A DNA stretch of 15,225 nt from Anaerolineae bacterium (lineage in GTDB: Bacteria; Chloroflexota; Anaerolineae; B4-G1): assembly GCA_030612585.1 (NCBI GenBank), contig JAUWNP010000105.1, forward strand, positions 1 through 15,225. The letters run 5' to 3'. Every line of letters starts with the position of its first letter. The first letter of the stretch is position 1. The notes under the pieces were generated by a model. That model did not search any database, was not told where the DNA came from, and saw nothing but the letters and a program-made list of their open reading frames with translations. A program made the translations under genes and the position numbers. Of the stretch, positions 6,776-13,280 are shown one piece after another.

Positions 6776-6809
6776 ATCAAAAAGCCCGCTTGAGAGCGGG
6801 CTTTTTGAT
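6776..6809. terminator. Strong bidirectional intrinsic terminator
   Basis: ATCAAAAAGCCCGCT (6776-6790) and AGCGGGCTTTTTGAT (6795-6809) form a perfect 15-pair stem with the four-base loop TGAG. Runs of A and T at the base of the stem supply a U-tract on both strands. It serves the plus-strand GNAT/membrane-protein unit and the convergent minus-strand gene ending at 6821. A smaller hairpin, AACCTC-CCG-GAGGTT, precedes it at about 6750-6764. Confidence 0.92.
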
Positions 6810-6820
6810 CTCCAATGACC

Positions 6821-7789
6821 CTACCACCACGGCAGGAAGAAAGTCTGAGTCGTGGCTGTCAGATTGCCATGCGTCACCGTCACGTCAATCACCACCTTCT
6901 GACCTGGTAGTGACGGCGAGAGGTCAAAACTGCGCCGCGTGAAGCCGCTGGTGTTGGTAGGCTTAAACTCGTAGGCTTGATCGCCCGACTGATAATGGAC
7001 CACCATCCTGACGGCTGCACCTTGAAGCGGCTGCTGCTGCTGGTCATTCACATAGACGAAAACTGTCTGAACCCCCTGCCGCCCAGTGATAGCATACCGC
7101 ACCGAAGCGCTGATACTTAGTTCCGTCACCCGGTGCTCTATGGTTATCGAAGGCTGAAGGACTTCCTGAGGAACGGGGAAATGCTCGAGGTAGGTTTCTC
7201 CCAGGTAGGTCAGGCGCATCCGCGGGCCGGAGGAGAACTCAGGATGCCACTCCATGCGTGCCCGTTGGAAGTACTGTACGACGTACCCATCCTCAAGCAT
7301 AAACTCAGAGCGAGGATAGCCGAAGATGTCCGCCCCCCCTTTCTCGCGGAAATACTTAAGAAACGCATGGGAGACAACGTGCCCCGTTTCGCTGAAGTAG
7401 TGATGGACGTCATTGTTGAAAGCAGGGATCTGTTCCGGGGGGGGCGGAGGAAAGTGATAGCCAAGTTTACCAATCAGTTCGTCAGCCAGCAGCCCTAGTT
7501 GCACTTTGTAGGGGGCTGGGTTGTTCGGGTGCCACTCCATCCGGGCACGCTGGAAGTACTGCACTCGCAACCTAAGCACAGAATCCTCGAATGCTTCCGT
7601 GAGAGGGAAACCGAAGATCTCGCTCCCCCCCCGTGTGTCATAGAACTCGAGGAATTCATCACATACGTAGTGACCTGTCTCGACGAAATAGCGACAGCCC
7701 CCGGTCGGGGTTTGTGCATACGTGGCAGTCACGCTGCCAAGAAGCACGACGACCAGTGCCACCATCGAAAGAGATCGCACACTCCTCAT
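6821..7789 (-). CDS. Secreted protein with two 'YFQRARMEWHP' repeats and a C-terminal beta domain
   Basis: The 322-residue protein begins with a signal peptide: MRSVRSLSMV, then ALVVVLLGSV, with likely cleavage after TATYAQ (residue 26). Two homologous repeats follow at about 32-97 and 129-195. Each has an opening (R/H)YF-ETGH-V----FL-(F/Y), a middle GG--IFG(F/Y)P--E, and an end VQYFQRARMEWHP. A proline-rich linker (FPPPPPEQIP) joins them. The repeats resemble LGFP-like surface modules. Residues about 213-322 look like an all-beta, Ig-like domain (VQTVFVYVNDQQQQPL, GAAVRMVVHYQSGD, KVVIDVTVTH), ending in FLPWW. A cell-surface or extracellular binding role is inferred; no catalytic residues are seen. 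The start codon directly follows GC9 (plus strand), that is nine G's on the coding strand, with GAGGTGAA further upstream. Confidence 0.75.
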   Translation of the reverse strand: MRSVRSLSMVALVVVLLGSVTATYAQTPTGGCRYFVETGHYVCDEFLEFYDTRGGSEIFGFPLTEAFEDSVLRLRVQYFQRARMEWHPNNPAPYKVQLGLLADELIGKLGYHFPPPPPEQIPAFNNDVHHYFSETGHVVSHAFLKYFREKGGADIFGYPRSEFMLEDGYVVQYFQRARMEWHPEFSSGPRMRLTYLGETYLEHFPVPQEVLQPSITIEHRVTELSISASVRYAITGRQGVQTVFVYVNDQQQQPLQGAAVRMVVHYQSGDQAYEFKPTNTSGFTRRSFDLSPSLPGQKVVIDVTVTHGNLTATTQTFFLPWW

Positions 7790-7791
7790 TG

Positions 7792-7800
7792 CCCCCCCCC
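7792..7800. repeat. Nine-base C/G homopolymer in the ribosome-binding region
   Basis: Nine consecutive C's on the plus strand read as nine G's on the mRNA of the secreted repeat protein. The tract ends two bases before its ATG and lies between GAGGTGAA and the start. A change in tract length would alter the spacing of GAGGTGAA to the start. Confidence 0.85.
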
Positions 7801-7847
7801 TTCACCTCAAGGATGCTGATACGCGTGCAACAAGACGCCCCTATCTT

Positions 7848-7876
7848 ATTGTACACTACGTTCACCAGACAGGCAA
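7848..7876 (-). promoter_or_regulatory. Predicted promoter of the secreted repeat protein gene
   Basis: On the minus strand TTGCCT (7876-7871), a 17-base spacer and TACAAT (7853-7848). The -10 box matches 5 of 6 consensus positions and the -35 box 4 of 6. The predicted leader is about 50 bases. Confidence 0.6.
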
Positions 7877-7899
7877 TAGTATAATAGTACTAATTCAGT

Positions 7900-9408
7900 T
7901 TACTCCTTGGCTCGTAATTGCGGGAAGAGAATGACCTCACGAATGGCCGACTTATCTGCGAGGAGCATCACCAGCCGATCTACGCCCAATCCGAAGCCGC
8001 CGTTGGGTGGCATACCATATTTCATCGCCCGCAGGTAGTCCTCGTCCATCGGATGAGCCTCTTCGTCGTCAGGCGCATATAGCCGCCCCATCTCCAAGAA
8101 CCTCTGCTCCTGGTCAAGGGGATCGTTCAATTCAGTGAAGGCGTTGCCCATCTCCAGCCCTCCGATGAAATACTCGAAGCGCTCGACGTGCGTCGGGTCG
8201 TCGGGTTTGGTCTTGGCCAGCGGAGAGATGTCGCGGGGGTAATCCATCACGAAGGTCGGCTGGACCAGCGTCGGCTCGACCGTCCCCAGTAGCCCCTTGT
8301 CAATCAAGTAGCCCCAGGTCGCGCCCGGCTTGGCCGGCAACCCCTTGGCCTGCATCGCGGACGCCAATTCCTCAGCGGTGGGATACCGACGGTAGTCAAT
8401 GCCCGTCACCTCGAGGACAACGTCACGCAGCGTGACCCGCCGCCAGGGGGGGCGGAAGTTTATCTCGTGACCCTGGTAGTGGATCACCTGGCGGCCCAGC
8501 ACCTCCTCGGCGACGTAAGCGATCATCTGCTCGCAGAACGCCATCACGTCGTGATAGTCCCAGTAGGCGGCGTAGAACTCCAGTTGGGTAAACTCTGGAT
8601 TGTGCTTTTGGGATACACCCTCATTGCGGAAGTCGTGCCCGATTTCGTAAACTCTGTCGTACATCCCCACCAGGAGCCTCTTCAAGTACAGTTCGAATGC
8701 GATGCGCAAGTATAAATCCTGGTGCAGTTGATGGTGATGGGTGATGAAGGGACGAGCCGCTGCGCCTCCGTAGACCGGCTGAAGGATAGGTGTCTCAACC
8801 TCCAGGAAACCACGATCATCAAAAAAACGGCGCAGGGCTTTGATCGCGCGTGCACGCACGCGGAAAACCTCGCGCACGTCGGGGTTGCAGGCCAGGTCAG
8901 CGTACCGCTGGCGATACCGCTCTTCGACGTCGGAGAAAGCAGTGTAGCGCACCCGCCTGCCGTCCACCTCCCTCTCCTTGATCACCGGTAGCGGGCTGAT
9001 CGCCTTGGCCAGCATACGCACCTGCTTCACGCGGACACTGATCTCGCCGGTACGAGTGCGCATCAACGCGCCCTCCGCGCCCATGAAGTCGCCCAGATCG
9101 AAGTCCCGCTTAAACATATCGTAGGCCTCTTCACCTACGTCGTTAACGCGCAGGAAGAGCTGAATGGAGCCGCTCCCGTCTTCGATGTGTGCGAAGGTGA
9201 CTTTTCCCATCACGCGCATACTACGCAGCCGTCCGCTTACAGCGACATGGGAACCTCCTTCCCCGGCAGCCTCGGCCGCTTCAAGAGCGGCAATCGCCTC
9301 GGCTACAGTATGAGTACGCTTGACGCGATGGGGATAAGGTTCGACCCCTCGGGCTCGCAATCGCTCCAGTTTCTCCACGCGTTGCCGTTCCAGTTCTGTT
9401 AATTCCAT
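7900..9408 (-). CDS. lysS: Lysyl-tRNA synthetase, class II
   Basis: LysRS attaches lysine to tRNA-Lys in the cytosol. The ATG at 9408 has AGGAG five bases upstream and gives 502 residues, the usual bacterial length. An upstream GTG/ATG frame exists but runs through the greA terminator, so it is rejected. The N-terminal OB fold (about 55-140) contains VSGRLRSMRVMGKVTFAHIEDG. The catalytic domain shows FLEVETPILQPVYGGAAARPF (201-221), motif 2 with FRNEGVSQKHNPEFTQLE (260-277), and GGLEMGNAFTELNDP (416-430). Motif 3, NGGFGLGVDRLVMLL (469-483), contains the class II Arg478. It lies directly after greA on the same strand, a gene pair seen in many bacteria. A TATAAT at 9441-9436 overlaps the T-tract of the greA terminator, but I find no good -35 box for it. 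Confidence 0.97.
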   Translation of the reverse strand: MELTELERQRVEKLERLRARGVEPYPHRVKRTHTVAEAIAALEAAEAAGEGGSHVAVSGRLRSMRVMGKVTFAHIEDGSGSIQLFLRVNDVGEEAYDMFKRDFDLGDFMGAEGALMRTRTGEISVRVKQVRMLAKAISPLPVIKEREVDGRRVRYTAFSDVEERYRQRYADLACNPDVREVFRVRARAIKALRRFFDDRGFLEVETPILQPVYGGAAARPFITHHHQLHQDLYLRIAFELYLKRLLVGMYDRVYEIGHDFRNEGVSQKHNPEFTQLEFYAAYWDYHDVMAFCEQMIAYVAEEVLGRQVIHYQGHEINFRPPWRRVTLRDVVLEVTGIDYRRYPTAEELASAMQAKGLPAKPGATWGYLIDKGLLGTVEPTLVQPTFVMDYPRDISPLAKTKPDDPTHVERFEYFIGGLEMGNAFTELNDPLDQEQRFLEMGRLYAPDDEEAHPMDEDYLRAMKYGMPPNGGFGLGVDRLVMLLADKSAIREVILFPQLRAKE

Positions 9409-9440
9409 AACGTCTCCTGCATTCACTATGCGTCTATTAT

Positions 9441-9481
9441 AAAAACACCCACGCCAACCACCTCGCGGGGTTCTGCGTGGG
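9441..9481 (-). terminator. Intrinsic terminator of greA, overlapping a -10-like box before lysS
   Basis: On the minus strand CCCACGC (9481-9475) pairs with GCGTGGG (9454-9448), with an inner AACC/GGTT pairing (9472-9469 with 9459-9456). A T-tract TGTTTTT follows. The last T begins TATAAT (9441-9436), so the terminator end merges with a possible lysS -10 box. Confidence 0.75.
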
Positions 9482-9507
9482 CGACTCACACTCCACCGAC
9501 GCGTAGG

Positions 9508-9975
9508 TTACTGAATCTCCACGATTCTGAACGCCAGCACGCCGTCAGGAGCATTGACCACGACCTCTCCCCCCACCTTGCGCCCCATCAGCGCCCGCCC
9601 CAGGGGGGATTCGTTGGAAATCAGACCATTAGCAGGGTCGGCCTCGACCGAACCCACGATATGGTAGGCCTCCGGCGGCCCGTCCCCTTCTACAACGGTG
9701 ACACGACTGCCCAGTCCGACCGCCTCGTGAGGCCCTTCTTCCTCGATGATGACCACATCGCCCAACATGCTCCCCAGCGTCAGGATACGTCCTTCCACGA
9801 AGGCTTGTTCATTGCGCGCATCCTCTAACTCTGCATTCTCCAGAATGTCGCCCTCTTTCAGCGCCTGATGGAGACGCCGGGCGACCTCCTGACGCCGAAC
9901 CGTGCGCAGGTGGTTCAATTCTTGCTCCAGTTTACGGTACCCTTCGCGGGTTAGGAACGTCGGCCCCTCATTCAT
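9508..9975 (-). CDS. greA: Transcription elongation factor GreA
   Basis: GreA enters the secondary channel of RNA polymerase and stimulates cleavage of backtracked RNA, rescuing stalled complexes. The 155-residue length is typical. The N-terminal coiled coil (about 8-76) includes LTREGYRKLEQELNHLR and the tip EGDILENAELEDARNEQ (41-57). Asp43 and Glu46 there correspond to the two acidic residues that coordinate the catalytic magnesium. The C-terminal FKBP-like domain contains VGLGSRVTVVEG and the family hallmark ISNESPLGRALMGRKVGGEVVV (119-140). AGGAA lies about nine bases before the ATG at 9975. The leader is long and structured, and the gene is followed by a terminator and lysS. Confidence 0.97.
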   Translation of the reverse strand: MNEGPTFLTREGYRKLEQELNHLRTVRRQEVARRLHQALKEGDILENAELEDARNEQAFVEGRILTLGSMLGDVVIIEEEGPHEAVGLGSRVTVVEGDGPPEAYHIVGSVEADPANGLISNESPLGRALMGRKVGGEVVVNAPDGVLAFRIVEIQ

Positions 9976-10031
9976 CCATCATATTCCTGATGCAAACAAG
10001 TGTTCAATCTCCTCACAAACGAATCAAAACA

Positions 10032-10090
10032 TGGGACGCAGACACACACCGATTCTCTATCCGCGAAAATCTGCGTGTATCTACGTCCCA
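10032..10090 (-). promoter_or_regulatory. 23-pair imperfect hairpin in the greA leader
   Basis: Positions 10032-10054 and 10068-10090 are inverted repeats around a 13-base loop, with 19 of 23 positions complementary as DNA. Three of the four mismatches become G-U pairs in RNA from the minus strand (the greA transcript) but would be C-A mismatches from the plus strand. This suggests that the structure works as minus-strand RNA. It is followed by TGTTTTGATT, a weak U-tract, so it could act as an attenuator. It may instead be a member of an interspersed palindromic repeat family. Confidence 0.65.
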
Positions 10091-10110
10091 CTTTCTCTTC
10101 CATGAACCTG

Positions 10111-10142
10111 CAAAAAGAAACGCCCCACCCCATAGAGCGGGG
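10111..10142 (-). terminator. Possible attenuator hairpin in the greA leader
   Basis: On the minus strand CCCCGC (10142-10137) can pair with GTGGGG (10128-10123) through six pairs including one G-U, and an alternative ACCCC/GGGGT pairing exists. It is followed by CGTTTCTTTTTG (10122-10111), a good U-tract. This has the layout of an intrinsic terminator about 60-90 bases after the predicted greA transcription start. Confidence 0.5.
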
Positions 10143-10161
10143 TTCCCTGTAGATAGCAAAA

Positions 10162-10184
10162 ACTGAGAGGGTATGACTCTCAGT
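10162..10184. other. Eight-pair perfect hairpin in the greA leader
   Basis: ACTGAGAG (10162-10169) and CTCTCAGT (10177-10184) form a perfect stem with a seven-base loop. It would be the first structure in the greA mRNA, beginning about 18 bases after the predicted start. It could also be an operator. Confidence 0.55.
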
Positions 10185-10208
10185 CAGTTCTGGAGACAAG
10201 ATATATAG

Positions 10209-10237
10209 ATTATAACCCAAAGTGGTCAATTTGTAAA
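10209..10237 (-). promoter_or_regulatory. Predicted greA promoter
   Basis: On the minus strand TTTACA (10237-10232; 5 of 6), a 17-base spacer and a perfect TATAAT (10214-10209). The start would be near 10202, giving a leader of about 225 bases. Its -35 box overlaps that of the divergent serS promoter. Confidence 0.75.
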
Positions 10238-10259
10238 GTTGAATGGGCCGTGCTATAAT
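10231..10259 (+). promoter_or_regulatory. Predicted serS promoter with extended -10
   Basis: TTGTAA (10231-10236), a 17-base spacer and a perfect TATAAT (10254-10259) preceded by TGC, which forms an extended -10 element. Transcription would begin near 10266, about 75 bases before the serS ATG. Confidence 0.75.
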
Positions 10260-10340
10260 CATTGCAGCTCCCCGACGAGCGGCTGCGCCAGGCCATCCTC
10301 CAGGCCATTGAAAGATGGGAGCAGACACAGGAGAGATAAT

Positions 10341-11624
10341 ATGCTCGACATCGCGCTCATTCGTGAACAGCCAGAACTGGTCAAGGCCGCGTTGCTGAGC
10401 CGGAACGAAGACCCGGCCCATGTGGATATCATCCTGGCACTGGATGCCCGGCGGCGCAAACTACTCCGGGAGGTCGAGGCGCTCAGGGCCGAGCGTAACC
10501 ACGTCTCCAAGGAGATCAGCCGGCTCAAGGACAAGGTCGAACGGGAGCGACTCATCACTGAGATGCGTCAGGTAGGAGACCACATCAGCGAACTTGAAGC
10601 CCGGCTACGCGAGGTCGAACCTGACCTCAAGGCAACGATGCTGGCGATGCCCAACCCGCCGCACGCGAGTGTGCCTGTTGGTCCTGATGAGACACACAAC
10701 CCCGTCTTACGAGAGCGGGGAGAGCCCCGGGAGTTTGACTTCGAGCCAGTGGCTCATTGGGACCTGGGGCCAGAACTGGGCATCCTCGACTTCGAGCGGG
10801 GCGTGAAACTCTCCGGCAGCCGTTTCTACGTCTTGCGCGGGGCCGGGGCGCGTCTGCAACGTGCGCTCATCGCCTGGATGCTGGACGTGCACGTTAGGGA
10901 TCACGGCTACACCGAGATTTATACGCCTTTTGTCGTCAAGGAAGAGTGTATGTGGGGGGCTGGGGAACTCCCCAAGTTTGCCGATAATATTTATCATGAC
11001 ATCAAGGATGACCTCTGGCTCATCCCCACGGCCGAGGTACCGCTGACCAATCTGCACCGGGACGAGATTCTCAGCGCTGATGAACTGCCTCTGCGCTATG
11101 TAGCCCACAGTGCCTGTTTCCGCCGTGAGAAGATGAGCGCTGGGCGAGATGTGCGCGGCATCAAGCGCGGGCACCAGTTCGACAAAGTGGAGATGTATAG
11201 GTTCACCAGCCCAGACACCAGTTACGACGAACTGGAAACAATGCTTGAGGATGCACTGGACATCTGCCGCCGCTTGGATATTCCCTTCCGTATAAAAGAA
11301 CTCTGCACGGGTGATCTGGGTTTCCACTCGGCCAAGACCTACGACATTGAGATGTGGGCGCCGGGCTGCGGGGAGTGGTTGGAAGTCAGTTCCCTCAGCA
11401 ACTGCGAAACATTTCAGGCGCGGCGGGCGAGTATCCGCTACCGGCCAGAGCGAGGGGCCAAACCCCGCTTCGTCCACACGCTCAACGGCTCCGGGTTGGC
11501 CTTGCCCCGGGTGATGATCGCTATTATGGAGAATTACCAGCAGGCAGATGGCAGTATCGTGGTACCTGAAGTGCTGCGGCCGTGGATGAGGGGCATTGAG
11601 ATCATCGGCGGCCCCGCAAATTGA
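10341..11624 (+). CDS. serS: Seryl-tRNA synthetase, class II
   Basis: SerRS attaches serine to tRNA-Ser, and also to tRNA-Sec, where its product is the substrate of the SelA encoded at 488-1888. The ATG at 10341 follows AGGAGA at a good distance and gives 427 residues, as expected. The N-terminal antiparallel coiled coil that grips the long variable arm of tRNA-Ser spans about 30-100 ([21 protein letters not shown], then [14 protein letters not shown]). The catalytic core shows [18 protein letters not shown] (225-242), motif 2 [22 protein letters not shown] (259-280) and motif 3 [19 protein letters not shown] (382-400). Arg390 belongs to motif 3, where ALPR replaces the more familiar AVGR. 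Its TGA stop lies inside the -35 box of the promoter for the two tRNA-Ser genes that follow. Confidence 0.97.
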   Translation: MLDIALIREQPELVKAALLSRNEDPAHVDIILALDARRRKLLREVEALRAERNHVSKEISRLKDKVERERLITEMRQVGDHISELEARLREVEPDLKATMLAMPNPPHASVPVGPDETHNPVLRERGEPREFDFEPVAHWDLGPELGILDFERGVKLSGSRFYVLRGAGARLQRALIAWMLDVHVRDHGYTEIYTPFVVKEECMWGAGELPKFADNIYHDIKDDLWLIPTAEVPLTNLHRDEILSADELPLRYVAHSACFRREKMSAGRDVRGIKRGHQFDKVEMYRFTSPDTSYDELETMLEDALDICRRLDIPFRIKELCTGDLGFHSAKTYDIEMWAPGCGEWLEVSSLSNCETFQARRASIRYRPERGAKPRFVHTLNGSGLALPRVMIAIMENYQQADGSIVVPEVLRPWMRGIEIIGGPAN

Positions 11625-11649
11625 CAGTTGCTCGCTAGCGTGGTAGAAT
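11621..11649 (+). promoter_or_regulatory. Predicted promoter of the tRNA operon
   Basis: A perfect TTGACA (11621-11626), a 17-base spacer and TAGAAT (11644-11649; 5 of 6). The serS stop TGA (11622-11624) is part of the -35 box. Between the predicted start (near 11656) and the first tRNA there is a small hairpin GGGGG-AGCCA-CCCCC (11659-11673). Confidence 0.8.
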
Positions 11650-11679
11650 CCCACACCAGGGGGAGCCACCCCCGGAACC

Positions 11680-11769
<90 letters not shown>

Positions 11770-11821
11770 CAACAACGGAACAATAAAAAAACGGAAGTAG
11801 GACAACGGAATAGCGGTACCC

Positions 11822-11914
11822 GGGGAGGTGCCAGAGTGGTTGAATGGGGCCGCCTGCTAAGCGGTTGTGGGGTTAATAGCTCCACCCAGGGTTCGAATCC
11901 CTGCCTCCCCGCCA
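11822..11914 (+). tRNA. tRNA-Ser(GCU)
   Basis: The acceptor arm GGGGAGG pairs with CCTCCCC, followed by discriminator G and an encoded CCA. The loop CTGCTAA gives anticodon GCT (11856-11858), which reads AGC and AGU. A long variable arm (GTGGGG ... CTCCAC) marks it as a type II tRNA. The 52-base spacer before it contains two ACAACGGAA copies and no promoter that I can see, so it is probably cut from the same transcript as the upstream tRNA. Confidence 0.95.
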
Positions 11915-11919
11915 GTTAT

Positions 11920-11995
11920 GCCCTCGTGGCTCAGTGGATAGAGCGTCTGGTTGCGGACCAGAAGGCCACAGGTTCGAATCCTGTCGAGGGTACCA
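11920..11995 (+). tRNA. tRNA-Arg(GCG)
   Basis: This 76-base tRNA has an acceptor stem GCCCTCG/CGAGGGT (first pair G-U), discriminator A and an encoded CCA. The anticodon stem TCTGG/CCAGA closes the loop TTGCGGA, giving anticodon GCG (11953-11955) for CGC and CGU. The D loop carries GG followed by A, matching the A20 identity base of Arg tRNAs. Most bacteria read these codons with an ACG anticodon edited to ICG, so GCG is unusual. It follows tRNA-Ser(GCU) by five bases. Confidence 0.9.
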
Positions 11996-12029
11996 GAGAC
12001 CGAAAAGGTGTATGGGGCACTACCTTCAT

Positions 12030-12075
12030 GCCCCCCGGCTCACAAAGCGAGAAAGCCGGGGGGCGTCTACTTTTT
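12030..12075 (+). terminator. Terminator of the tRNA operon
   Basis: GCCCCCCGGCT (12030-12040) and AGCCGGGGGGC (12054-12064) form a perfect 11-pair stem with a 13-base loop, followed by GTCTACTTTTT. The left part of the stem could alternatively pair with GGGGCA upstream (about 12014-12019). Confidence 0.85.
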
Positions 12076-12116
12076 CAGATTTTTGGGTCACGTTTTCAGT
12101 GAGGCCATTTACTCTG

Positions 12117-12144
12117 TTGACACTCCCGCGTGAGCGAGTATAAT
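12117..12144 (+). promoter_or_regulatory. Consensus sigma-70 promoter of the deacetylase gene
   Basis: A perfect TTGACA (12117-12122), a 16-base spacer and a perfect TATAAT (12139-12144). The start would be near 12151, giving a leader of about 37 bases. It is the strongest-looking promoter in the window by match to consensus. Confidence 0.85.
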
Positions 12145-12187
12145 CACAACACCACCTGATCAAGTCGGGCTTCGAAGCGGAGGATAT

Positions 12188-13216
12188 ATGGATACAGCCT
12201 ACGTTTACGACCCAATCTATCTCGAACACGACCTGCCCTCCCACCCTGAGAACGCCCGTCGCCTGAAGCGCATCCTCAGCACGCTGGAAGACGATGGAAT
12301 ACTGACACGTCTGAGGCTCCTGGAGCCCCACCCGGCAACAGCCGAGGAACTGCAGCGCGTGCACACCCCAAGGCACATCGAACGGGTACAGCGCAAAGCC
12401 CAGGCTGGCGGCGGGAACCTCGACCCCGACACCTACGTCTCCCCTCGCTCCTTCGACGCGGCACTAATGGCCGCCGGTGGGGTTGTGCGAGCAGTAGAGG
12501 CGGTGCTGGCAGGAGAGATCGCCAATGGTTTCGCCCTGGTGCGTCCGCCGGGACACCACGCCACAGCCACTCGAGCGATGGGCTTCTGCCTCTTCAACAA
12601 CGTCGCCGTGGCCGCGCGGGCGGCGTTGGCGGGAGGAAAAGTGGAGCGCGTCTTCATTGCCGACTTCGACGTGCACCATGGCAATGGGACCCAGGAGACT
12701 TTCGCCGACGATCCAGCGGTCTTCTACTTCTCCTCCCACCAGTACCCGTACTACCCAGGCACCGGCCACTGGCATGAAACAGGGCACGGCGCTGGCGAAG
12801 GAACCCTGCTCAACGTGCCACTGCCACCAGGGGTAGGCGACGCGGGCTACGCTCAGGTCTTCACCGAGTTAGTCTGGCCACTGGCGGAGCGCTTCCGACC
12901 TGACCTGATACTAGTCTCGGCTGGTTATGATGCCCACTGGAGCGATCCGCTGGCACAGATGAACCTCTCGCTAACCGGCTACGCCTGGTTGGGACAGGAA
13001 CTGGTGCGTTTGGCCGGGCAGTTATGTGGCGGGCGGATCGTGTTTACGCTTGAGGGTGGCTACCAACTGGACGTCTTGGCCTGTGGCGTACTCAACGCTT
13101 TCCACGCCATGATGGAAGAGGATACCATCGCCGATCCGTTCGGCCCCTCCCCTCATCCCGAGCGACCGGTAGACGCACTAGTCGCACGCCTGAAGGAAGT
13201 GCACAGTCTGGATTGA
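12188..13216 (+). CDS. Histone deacetylase family (class II-like) zinc amidohydrolase
   Basis: The 342-residue protein is a complete arginase/deacetylase-fold zinc hydrolase. Such bacterial enzymes remove acetyl groups from polyamines, small amides or protein lysines in the cytosol. Visible motifs are DHPxR-like SHPENARRL (18-26), RPPGHHA (119-125, charge-relay His123 and His124) and GFCLFNNVAVAA (132-143). DFDVHHGNGTQ (159-169) carries zinc ligands Asp161 and His163, SAGYDAHWSDPL (244-255) carries zinc ligand Asp248, and LEGGY (288-292) carries the transition-state Tyr292. The class II-type RPPGHHA and SAGYDAH forms fit the HDAC6/AcuC-like bacterial group. GGAGG lies before the ATG. The TGA stop falls inside the -35 box of the next gene's promoter. 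The true substrate cannot be told from sequence. Confidence 0.92.
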   Translation: MDTAYVYDPIYLEHDLPSHPENARRLKRILSTLEDDGILTRLRLLEPHPATAEELQRVHTPRHIERVQRKAQAGGGNLDPDTYVSPRSFDAALMAAGGVVRAVEAVLAGEIANGFALVRPPGHHATATRAMGFCLFNNVAVAARAALAGGKVERVFIADFDVHHGNGTQETFADDPAVFYFSSHQYPYYPGTGHWHETGHGAGEGTLLNVPLPPGVGDAGYAQVFTELVWPLAERFRPDLILVSAGYDAHWSDPLAQMNLSLTGYAWLGQELVRLAGQLCGGRIVFTLEGGYQLDVLACGVLNAFHAMMEEDTIADPFGPSPHPERPVDALVARLKEVHSLD

Positions 13217-13240
13217 CTTTTTGCGCAAGATGTGCATAAT
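13213..13240 (+). promoter_or_regulatory. Predicted promoter of the TPR protein gene
   Basis: TTGACT (13213-13218), a 16-base spacer and CATAAT (13235-13240), each matching 5 of 6 consensus positions. The deacetylase stop TGA (13214-13216) lies within the -35 box. The predicted start, near 13247, falls inside the heptamer repeats. Confidence 0.6.
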
Positions 13241-13241
13241 C

Positions 13242-13269
13242 TGACCAATGACCAATGACCAATAACCAA
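13242..13269. repeat. Four tandem heptamers TGACCAA
   Basis: TGACCAA occurs at 13242-13248, 13249-13255 and 13256-13262, with a variant TAACCAA at 13263-13269. It lies between the predicted -10 box and the Shine-Dalgarno (GGGGGAAG) of the TPR gene, so it would form most of the mRNA leader. Confidence 0.9.
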
Positions 13270-13280
13270 AGGGGGAAGCA

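Noticed and set aside
10092..10340. Possible T-box leader before serS
   Set aside because: The plus strand shows no AGGGTGGNACCGCG-type T-box sequence or specifier stem, and the predicted transcription start leaves only about 75 bases of leader.
9972..10421. 149-codon minus-strand frame upstream of greA
   Set aside because: It crosses both predicted promoters and all leader hairpins; the translation is low in complexity and unlike any domain.
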